Assembly: GCA_002291955.1 (NCBI GenBank)
Contig: DBBA01000341.1
Coordinates: 1-13,484 of the forward strand
Source of the DNA: Rhodobacteraceae bacterium UBA996
GTDB lineage: Bacteria; Pseudomonadota; Alphaproteobacteria; Rhodobacterales; Rhodobacteraceae
Direction of reading: 5' to 3'
DNA: 13,484 nt
In this document: one piece after another, positions 8,251 to 13,484 of the stretch
How positions within the stretch are numbered: the first letter of the stretch is position 1
Layout of the letters: each line of letters starts with the position of its first letter
Program-made: the position numbers and the translations under genes
The notes under the pieces: generated by a model
Told to the model about the DNA's origin: nothing
The model's input: only the letters and a program-made list of their open reading frames with translations
The model's database searches: none

Positions 8251-8252
8251 GT

Positions 8253-8269
8253 GCGGGGCAGAGCCCCGC
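8253..8269. terminator. GC hairpin before the metK stop codon region
   Basis: GCGGGGC and GCCCCGC form a 7-bp stem around an AGA loop, 13 bases beyond the metK stop codon on the minus strand. An almost identical motif (GGGGGGC-AGA-GCCCCCC) accompanies the other repeat copy at 12636-12652, so the hairpin appears to be part of the same composite element. A clear T-run is absent on either strand, so termination is inferred from position. Confidence 0.5.
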
Positions 8270-8282
8270 TTCTCCCCCGCCC

Positions 8283-9488
8283 TCAGCGCACCGCGGCCTT
8301 CAGCGTGTCGGCGAGGTCCGTCCGTTCCCAGCTGAACCCGCCGTCAGCCTCGGGGGCGCGGCCGAAGTGGCCGTAGGCCGAGGTCCGGGTGTAGATCGGG
8401 CGGTTCAGTTGCAGCTTCGTGCGGATGCCGGTCGGGGTGAGGTCCACCACGTCGGGGTTCAGCAGCACGGCCTCGATCGCGGCTTCGGGGACGGTGCCGG
8501 TGCCGTGGGTGTCCACATAGACCGACAGGGGCCGCGCCACCCCGATGGCATAGCTGACCTGGATCGTGCAGCGCCGGGCCAGCCCCGCGGCGACCACGTT
8601 CTTGGCCAGCCAGCGCGCGGCATAGGCCGCCGAGCGGTCCACCTTGGTCGGGTCCTTGCCCGAGAAGGCGCCGCCGCCGTGGGGAGCCGCCCCCCCATAG
8701 GTATCGACGATGATCTTGCGCCCCGTCAGACCGGCATCACCGTCCGGGCCACCGATCACGAAGGCCCCCGTCGGGTTCACGTGCCAGACGGTGTCGCGCG
8801 TCAGCAGATCGCCCAGCACGCGCCGCGCATAGGGTTCCACGATGGCGCGCACGTCGCCGCTGGTCAGTTTCGGGTCGAGGTGCTGGTGCGAGATGACGAT
8901 CTGCGTGACCTCGACGGGCTTGCCCCCCGCATAGCGAAGCGACACCTGCGACTTCGCGTCGGGACCGAGCTTCGGCTCGGCGCCGGATTTCCGCGCCTGC
9001 GCAAGATCGCGCAGGATCTGGTGCGCGTACTGGATCGGCGCAGGCATGAGTTCGGGCGTCTCGTCGGTCGCATAGCCGAACATGATGCCCTGGTCGCCCG
9101 CGCCCTGTTCCTTGCCGCCCTCGCCCGTCACGCCTTGCGCGATGTGGACGGACTGCTCGTGCAGGAAGTTCAGCACATGGCAGGTGTTCCAGTGGAACTT
9201 TTCCTGCTCGTAGCCGATGTCGTGGATGCAGTCGCGGGCGATCTGGCCGATGCGGCCCATCACGTCCTTCAGCCGTTCGCCGCCCGGGCGTCCGTCGCGT
9301 TCAGGCAGGCCGATCTCGCCGCCGATCACCACGAGCCCGGTCGTGGCGAAGGTCTCGCATGCGACGCGGGCATTGGGATCCTCGCGCAGGAGGTAGTCGA
9401 GAACGGCATCCGACACGCGGTCGCACAGTTTGTCGGGGTGGCCCTCCGAGACGCTCTCGGACGTGAACACGTAGTCGGCACGGGACAT
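8283..9488 (-). CDS. metK: S-adenosylmethionine synthetase
   Basis: A 401-residue enzyme making S-adenosylmethionine from methionine and ATP in the cytoplasm. Signature elements: the N-terminal FTSESVSEGHPDK with His17 and Asp19, the ATP-binding stretch GDQGIMFGYATDET (131-144), GPDGDAGLTGRKIIVDTYGG (247-266) and the phosphate-binding P-loop GGGAFSGKDPTKVDRS (271-286). Length is slightly above the roughly 385 of the E. coli enzyme because of small insertions, a common form in alphaproteobacteria. The start at 9488 is fixed by homology and by GGAG seven bases upstream. The frame stays open for 18 more codons, but that stretch is the riboswitch. It lies downstream of lnt with an 87-base gap holding a promoter and a SAM/SAH riboswitch, so it should be repressed at translation when SAM or SAH is abundant. 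Confidence 0.98.
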   Translation of the reverse strand: MSRADYVFTSESVSEGHPDKLCDRVSDAVLDYLLREDPNARVACETFATTGLVVIGGEIGLPERDGRPGGERLKDVMGRIGQIARDCIHDIGYEQEKFHWNTCHVLNFLHEQSVHIAQGVTGEGGKEQGAGDQGIMFGYATDETPELMPAPIQYAHQILRDLAQARKSGAEPKLGPDAKSQVSLRYAGGKPVEVTQIVISHQHLDPKLTSGDVRAIVEPYARRVLGDLLTRDTVWHVNPTGAFVIGGPDGDAGLTGRKIIVDTYGGAAPHGGGAFSGKDPTKVDRSAAYAARWLAKNVVAAGLARRCTIQVSYAIGVARPLSVYVDTHGTGTVPEAAIEAVLLNPDVVDLTPTGIRTKLQLNRPIYTRTSAYGHFGRAPEADGGFSWERTDLADTLKAAVR

Positions 9489-9494
9489 GGGAGT

Positions 9495-9540
9495 GCTCCA
9501 TTGGAATATCGCCGCCCCGCCAGGAAGCCGTTGGGGCGGC
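9495..9540 (-). promoter_or_regulatory. SAM/SAH riboswitch controlling metK translation
   Basis: In RNA sense the leader has an 8-bp stem, GCCGCCCC (9540-9533) with GGGGCGGC (9518-9511), closing the loop AACGGCUUCCUGGC. An AU-containing linker follows, then AAUGGAGCA. Loop bases GCUUC (9528-9524) can pair with GGAGC (9499-9495), giving an H-type pseudoknot that covers the metK Shine-Dalgarno GGAG. Loop and tail sequences match what I recall of the SAM/SAH riboswitch class, known from metK leaders of Rhodobacterales, which binds both SAM and S-adenosylhomocysteine. Binding should stabilise the pseudoknot and block ribosome entry. The motif match is direct; ligand binding is inferred. Confidence 0.92.
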
Positions 9541-9550
9541 ATGGAGAGCG

Positions 9551-9579
9551 TCCCTAGTCTGCGCCCGGGGCGGGGTCAA
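9551..9579 (-). promoter_or_regulatory. Probable sigma-70-type promoter of metK
   Basis: On the minus strand, TTGACC (9579-9574) and TAGGGA (9556-9551) are separated by exactly 17 bases. The -35 box overlaps the lnt stop codon. Expected initiation at about 9542-9545 places the start of RNA only a few bases before the first stem of the riboswitch, which fits well. The -10 match is imperfect. Confidence 0.55.
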
Positions 9580-11120
9580 CGGGGCGCGCGCGCGCGCCAT
9601 GCGACAAGCCCGAGGAGCAGCAGGGCCAGGGCGACCAGCACCGGCCCGTCGGCCCGGCGTGCATAGTGCGTCGCCGGGCGTGCACCGGGCAGGGGCGCGT
9701 CGATCCGCCCCTCGACGCCCAGCGGCAGGCTGTGGGTCACCCGGCCCCAGGGATCGACCATCGCCGAGATGCCGGTGTTGGCGGACCGGGCGAGCGGCAG
9801 GCCCTGCTCGATCGCGCGCACCCGCGCCTGGGCAAGGTGCTGCCAGGGCCCAGCGACCGTGCCGAACCAGGCGTCGTTGGTCAGCTGCACCAGCAGGGAC
9901 GGGCGGTCGTGACTGTCCGCGGGGGGGCGGGCATGGGCGGGAAAGATCGCCTCGTAGCAGATCAGCGGCAGGACATGGCCGATCCGCCCGCCGACATCCA
10001 TCAGGTCGGGCCCGGGACCGGGCGTGAACCCGAACCCGAAGCGGGCGGCGAAGGCGCCGATGCCCACCCGGGCGAGGAGGTCGCCGAAGGGGATGTACTC
10101 GCCGAAGGGCACCAGATGGTGCTTGTCGTAGGGACGCACGACGGGCGGCCCGTCGGGGCCGAGCAGGATCGCGCTGTTGTAGTAGCGCAGGTCGTCGGCC
10201 CGGGTGATCCCCAGGATCACGTCGGCGTCCCCTGCCGCCACCCGGATATCGGTCAGAAGATCGCCCGACTGGTCCAGCAGCGTCGGCAATGCGGATTCGG
10301 GCCACAGGATCAGGTCCGGCGGCGGGGCGCCGTCATCCCGCGCCGCCGTCAGCGCCACCTGCCGGTCGTAGAACACCTGCGCCCAGCCCGGATCCCATTT
10401 CAGCCGCTGGTCCGCATTGGGCTGGACGATGCGGACGGCAGGCGCGCCGTGCCTCGCGTCCGGCGGCGGCACGCGCGCGGCACCCGCAAGGTCCAGGACG
10501 AGGAGCATCGACGGCGGAAGGACGGCCAGCCAGCGCCACCGCCCCGACCGCATCAGGACCGCCGCCGCGGTCCCGGCCGCCAGCGTCGTCAGCAGCGTGA
10601 CCCCGTGGATGCCCGCGACCGATGCCCACTGGATCAGCCCGCGCTCGGTCCAGATGTAGCCGGTCAGCGCCCAGGGGAACCCGGTCAGCACATGGGTGCG
10701 CACCAGGTCCACCACCGCGAGCGACAGGCCGAAGGCGAACCCGCGGCTGGCCGGATCGCGCCCGAGTGCGGCCGCGATGGTCCCGGCCATCCCCCAGAAC
10801 AGCGCCATCCCGCCAACCATCAGGACCACGGCAAAGGGCGCCATCCAGCCGTGCCGCTCGGGCTCGACCAGGAAAGGCTCGGCGATCCAGAACAGCGTGA
10901 CGCCGAAGTAGCCGACGCCCGCCAGCCAGCCACGACGGAAAGCCGCCCGCCAGGTCGGCGCCGCGCCGACAAGAATGGCTGCGGCAATCAGGGCCGCGAC
11001 GGCGGGCCAGACCAGCGACAGGGGCACCTGTCCGGCACCCGCGCCAGCGCCCGCCGCGACCGGCAGCAGGACCCGCCATCGCGCCATGCCGACTGCGACC
11101 CCGGCCGCGGGGACGGTCAC
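9576..11120 (-). CDS. lnt: Apolipoprotein N-acyltransferase
   Basis: A 514-residue inner-membrane enzyme that adds the third acyl chain, taken from phospholipid, to the N-terminal cysteine of lipoproteins. Residues 1-210 hold about six to seven hydrophobic helices. The periplasmic nitrilase-like domain (about 225-480) has the catalytic triad Glu275 (LILWPESALP), Lys333 (YDKHHLVPFGEY) and Cys388 (LPLICYEAIFP). A last helix (493-508) anchors the C-terminus. The proposed GTG start overlaps the corC stop by four bases (GTGA), suggesting translational coupling; an ATG 11 codons in (11087) is a possible alternative. The last codons run through a (GC)7 tract at 9584-9597. It lies in the conserved phoH-ybeY-corC-lnt cluster. 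Confidence 0.96.
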   Translation of the reverse strand: MTVPAAGVAVGMARWRVLLPVAAGAGAGAGQVPLSLVWPAVAALIAAAILVGAAPTWRAAFRRGWLAGVGYFGVTLFWIAEPFLVEPERHGWMAPFAVVLMVGGMALFWGMAGTIAAALGRDPASRGFAFGLSLAVVDLVRTHVLTGFPWALTGYIWTERGLIQWASVAGIHGVTLLTTLAAGTAAAVLMRSGRWRWLAVLPPSMLLVLDLAGAARVPPPDARHGAPAVRIVQPNADQRLKWDPGWAQVFYDRQVALTAARDDGAPPPDLILWPESALPTLLDQSGDLLTDIRVAAGDADVILGITRADDLRYYNSAILLGPDGPPVVRPYDKHHLVPFGEYIPFGDLLARVGIGAFAARFGFGFTPGPGPDLMDVGGRIGHVLPLICYEAIFPAHARPPADSHDRPSLLVQLTNDAWFGTVAGPWQHLAQARVRAIEQGLPLARSANTGISAMVDPWGRVTHSLPLGVEGRIDAPLPGARPATHYARRADGPVLVALALLLLGLVAWRARAPR

Positions 11121-12043
11121 GCCGCGGCGTCGGCCTCGGCGGCTGCGTCGCCCGCCGCAGCCTTGATCCGAACGCGCAACCGCTTGATCCGCCGCGGATC
11201 GGCGTCGGTCACCTCGATCTCGACCCCGGCCTCGGGGTGCGGGATCACCTCACCCCGCGCCGGCACACGGCCCGACAGCACGAAGGCAAGGCCGCCGACG
11301 GTGTCGATTTCCTCGGGGTCGGCATCGGGTGGGACGAGCCTGCGACCGATCGCGGCCTCGAATTCGGCCAGCGGCGCCCGGGCCTGCACCACCCAGACCG
11401 AGGGGCTTTCCTGGGTCCAGGGGTTGCCCTCTTCGGTGTCGTGCTCGTCCTCGATCTCGCCGATGACCTGCTCGACCAGATCCTCGAGCGTGACCAGGCC
11501 GTCCACCCCGCCATATTCGTCGATCACCAGGGCCATGTGCGCGCGTTCCGACTGCATCTTCTGCAGGAGAACCCCGATCGGCATGGATGGCGGCGCATAG
11601 ATCAACGGGCGCAGCATGCGGCGCAGGTTGAACCGCGCCGGCCCGCCGTCGAACCCGTGGGTCAGCGCAAAGTCCTTGAGGTGGACGAAGCCGAGCGGCG
11701 TGTCGAGCGTGCCCTTGTAGACCGGGATCCGGGTCATGCCTGATTCGCGAAAGACGGCGACCAGATCGTCCCGGCGGATGGTGGCGGGAACGGCCACGAT
11801 CTCGGCCTTGGGCACGGCCACGTCATAGACGCGCAGGCGCCGCAGGTTGCCGATCCCGGGAAGCTGCGCCGACAGGGATGGCACGGTCTCGGCTGACTGC
11901 GTCCTGCCAACCGACTGTTCCGGCGCCATTCTCTGGGCGGGGAGGATGGCACGCAAGCGTCTGAAAAGACCGCGCGCCGGTTGAGTGTCGGGGGAGTGCG
12001 CGCCCTGCGCCGCACTAGACGAACCCTCGGTCAATGACCCCAT
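11117..12043 (-). CDS. corC: CorC/YbeX family CBS-domain protein
   Basis: A 308-residue protein of the CorC/HlyC group. A CBS pair occupies about residues 72-195, with the signature DEYGGVDGLVTLEDLVEQVIGEIEDE (175-200), and the CorC_HlyC small C-terminal domain spans about 213-295. There are no transmembrane segments, so it is the soluble form, as in E. coli YbeX. That protein was first linked to Mg2+/Co2+ efflux and more recently to ribosome or rRNA metabolism, which suits its position after ybeY. The first 60 residues are low-complexity and polar. The ATG at 12043 has a purine-rich GGAAAGGA just upstream. It lies 39 bases after ybeY and overlaps lnt by four bases. The exact role is inferred from the family. 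Confidence 0.92.
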   Translation of the reverse strand: MGSLTEGSSSAAQGAHSPDTQPARGLFRRLRAILPAQRMAPEQSVGRTQSAETVPSLSAQLPGIGNLRRLRVYDVAVPKAEIVAVPATIRRDDLVAVFRESGMTRIPVYKGTLDTPLGFVHLKDFALTHGFDGGPARFNLRRMLRPLIYAPPSMPIGVLLQKMQSERAHMALVIDEYGGVDGLVTLEDLVEQVIGEIEDEHDTEEGNPWTQESPSVWVVQARAPLAEFEAAIGRRLVPPDADPEEIDTVGGLAFVLSGRVPARGEVIPHPEAGVEIEVTDADPRRIKRLRVRIKAAAGDAAAEADAAA

Positions 12044-12082
12044 CGTTCCTTTCCGTTCCGTCGGACCCCGGCGGCCCGCCCC

Positions 12083-12580
12083 TCAATATGGGTCGGCGAC
12101 GCCAAGGGTTGCAAGTATGGCGACTTCCAGGCCTTCCATCCGGGCGGCATCGGCGTCGTGCACATGATCATAGCCCAGAAGGTGCAGGGTTCCATGAACG
12201 ATCAGATGCAGGACGTGGTGATCCAGCGGCAGCCCGGCCGCATCGGCTTCGCGCTGGCAGGTCTCCAGCGCCAGCGCGATGTCGCCCAGTTCCGCGGGAT
12301 CGTCCGGTGTGCCGGGATCGGGTGCCACGGGCGCCGCCCCGGGCGTGTCGGGCGCCAGGTCTTCCGCAGGCCAGGACAGCACGTTGGTCGGCGACGGCTT
12401 GCCGCGGAAATCGGCGTTCAGCGCGGCGATGCGGACATCATCCGCGCCCATCAGGCTGACCAGACAGGTGTCGGGATCAAGCCCGATGTGCCCGAGCGTC
12501 GCCGCAACCGCCCGGTCCGCGAGCGCCACCAGCCCTGCGGCCTCCCAGCGCGCCTCCTCGATCAGCACCTCGACCGGCAC
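12083..12580 (-). CDS. ybeY: Endoribonuclease YbeY (rRNA maturation factor)
   Basis: A 165-residue single-domain zinc metalloprotein involved in 16S rRNA 3'-end maturation and ribosome quality control. The metal site H129-GTL-H133-LLGYD-H139 is intact, and the upstream family motif KPSPTNVLSWP (61-71) is present. Between about 75 and 97 is a Pro/Ala/Asp-rich insertion longer than in E. coli YbeY, ending before ELGDIALALE. The start is a GTG at 12580, chosen because the residues VEVLIEE are family-like and because a nearby ATG, 13 bases upstream, is out of frame. The putative ribosome-binding purines (GATGAAGGG) belong to the edge of a dispersed repeat. It follows phoH by 82 bases and precedes corC. 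Confidence 0.95.
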   Translation of the reverse strand: MPVEVLIEEARWEAAGLVALADRAVAATLGHIGLDPDTCLVSLMGADDVRIAALNADFRGKPSPTNVLSWPAEDLAPDTPGAAPVAPDPGTPDDPAELGDIALALETCQREADAAGLPLDHHVLHLIVHGTLHLLGYDHVHDADAARMEGLEVAILATLGVADPY

Positions 12581-12587
12581 GTCTGCC

Positions 12588-12661
12588 CTTCATCCTGTCC
12601 CAGATATCCCGGGGGGAGCGTCCCGCAGGGGCGCCGGGGGGCAGAGCCCCCCGCCCGGCGC
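12588..12661. repeat. Third copy of the dispersed repeat plus GC hairpin, between phoH and ybeY
   Basis: TTCATCCTGTCCCAGATATCCCGG at 12589-12612 corresponds to the right-hand repeat copy in the pyrG-metK gap, with small differences (CCCAGATATCCC against CTCAAGTATTCC). It is followed at 12636-12652 by GGGGGGC-AGA-GCCCCCC, the same hairpin type as at 8253-8269, flanked by a GCGCC/GGCGC outer pairing. The element fills the whole phoH-ybeY spacer. The hairpin may attenuate transcription or set an mRNA processing boundary inside the operon. Confidence 0.72.
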
Positions 12662-12662
12662 C

Positions 12663-13484
12663 TCAGCTTGCGCCGTCGGCCTCGTAGGCCTCGATGATCC
12701 GCGCGACAAGGGGGTGGCGGACCACGTCCTTCGCGGTGAAGTAGCTGAAGGCGATCCTGTCGATCCCCTGGAGCAGCCGTTCCGCGTCCGCCAGCCCCGA
12801 CGGCACGCCGCGGGGCAGGTCCACCTGGGTGCGGTCGCCGGTGATGACCATCCGGCTCCCCTCGCCCAGACGCGTCAGGAACATCTTCATCTGCATGGTC
12901 GTGGCGTTCTGCGCCTCGTCCAGCACGACGAAAGCGTTCGCCAGCGTCCGCCCGCGCATGAAGGCCAGGGGCGCGATCTCGATCCGCTTCTCGGCGATCA
13001 GCTTCTCCACCTGCTTGGCCGGGATGAAGTCGTTCAGCGCGTCATAGAGCGGCTGCATGTAGGGATCGACCTTGTCCTTCATGTCGCCCGGCAGGAAGCC
13101 CAGCCGCTCGCCCGCCTCGACCGCGGGGCGCGACAGCACGATGCGGTCCACGTGCCCGCCGAGGAACATCGTCACGCCGACAGCCACGGCCAGATAGGTC
13201 TTGCCGGTGCCGGCCGGGCCGATGCCGAAGTTGATGTCGTGCGTGGCGATGGCGTGCAGGTAGGCGGCCTGGTTGGCGCCACGGCCACGGATCGTCCCGC
13301 GCTTGACCTTGATCGCGACGTCCTGCGGCGCGTGGCCGAGGTCACGCTCGGTCATGGTCGCGTCATCGGCGCCGAGGCGAACGTGGACGGCCTCCGGCGT
13401 CAGCACTTCGCTTTCGCTGTCGGCCCACAGCTCGCGCAGCAGGCGCTCGGCGGGGGGCGCGGCCTTCTCCGGGCCCGAAACGCG
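12663..13484 (-). CDS. ybeZ: PhoH-like (YbeZ) ATPase, N-terminus outside the window
   Basis: 273 codons of a PhoH-family P-loop ATPase. Seen in order: VKRGTIRGRGANQAAYL, Walker A GPAGTGKTYLAVA, LSRPAVEAGERLGFLPGD, Walker B FVVLDEAQNAT, and the ITGDRTQVDLP sensor motif. In many bacteria the YbeZ protein binds YbeY and acts in rRNA maturation or phosphate-stress responses. The frame stays open to the right edge without a stop, and family members are usually about 330-350 residues, so the true start is beyond the window. A GTG at 13406 could start a shorter product, but that would drop the family's N-terminal region. It is first of the visible cluster; miaB would commonly lie upstream. Confidence 0.94.
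   Translation of the reverse strand, partial: RVSGPEKAAPPAERLLRELWADSESEVLTPEAVHVRLGADDATMTERDLGHAPQDVAIKVKRGTIRGRGANQAAYLHAIATHDINFGIGPAGTGKTYLAVAVGVTMFLGGHVDRIVLSRPAVEAGERLGFLPGDMKDKVDPYMQPLYDALNDFIPAKQVEKLIAEKRIEIAPLAFMRGRTLANAFVVLDEAQNATTMQMKMFLTRLGEGSRMVITGDRTQVDLPRGVPSGLADAERLLQGIDRIAFSYFTAKDVVRHPLVARIIEAYEADGAS

Noticed and set aside
9489..9542. Upstream extension of the metK frame (18 more codons)
   Set aside because: The stretch is fully explained as the riboswitch, and MetK proteins begin at the later ATG, which has a well-spaced GGAG.
8199..9557. Open frame of 452 codons on the plus strand opposite metK
   Set aside because: It is antisense to a fully conserved metK and starts inside the intergenic repeat; codon bias explains the lack of stops.
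9666..11600. Open frame of 644 codons on the plus strand opposite lnt and corC
   Set aside because: Both minus-strand genes have intact motifs; the plus-strand translation is low-complexity Arg/Gly/Gln/Pro.

Overview
The window is very GC-rich (I estimate about 70 %) and reads as chromosome of an alphaproteobacterium, most likely Rhodobacterales (Rhodobacter/Paracoccus group). The evidence is the gene order phoH-ybeY-corC-lnt-metK, the DUF2842 and DUF6524 family proteins, and above all a SAM/SAH-type riboswitch in front of metK, a class known mainly from Rhodobacterales.

Left edge (1 to about 1060): a small accessory patch on the minus strand. It holds the decayed 3' end of a type I restriction specificity gene (hsdS), then a FitAB/VapBC-type toxin-antitoxin pair whose toxin runs off the left edge. 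A perfect inverted repeat in the antitoxin leader looks like its operator. A short inverted repeat and a small predicted secreted peptide of unknown function mark the junction with the core chromosome. I see no gene in 1057-1294.

Centre (1295-8105): housekeeping genes. On the minus strand are purA (AMP synthesis) and a DUF2842 membrane protein. Divergent from them on the plus strand are a ChaC-like gamma-glutamylcyclotransferase, a DUF6524 membrane protein, secG (Sec translocon), an ArnT/PMT-like GT39 glycosyltransferase and pyrG (CTP synthase). The gap between convergent pyrG and metK is packed with hairpins, including a pair of inverted copies of a short dispersed repeat.

Right part (8283-13484): one minus-strand cluster transcribed towards metK: phoH-like ATPase (5' end outside the window), ybeY (rRNA maturation endoribonuclease), a CorC/YbeX CBS protein, lnt (apolipoprotein N-acyltransferase) and metK (S-adenosylmethionine synthetase). 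metK appears to have its own promoter over the lnt stop codon, followed at once by the riboswitch, whose pseudoknot covers the metK ribosome-binding site. A further copy of the dispersed repeat, with the same GC hairpin, lies between phoH and ybeY and abuts the ybeY start codon.

I do not see an undescribed multi-gene system. The most rewarding elements are the riboswitch with its compact promoter, the dispersed repeat family, and the toxin-antitoxin/hsdS remnant at the left edge, whose context lies outside the window.
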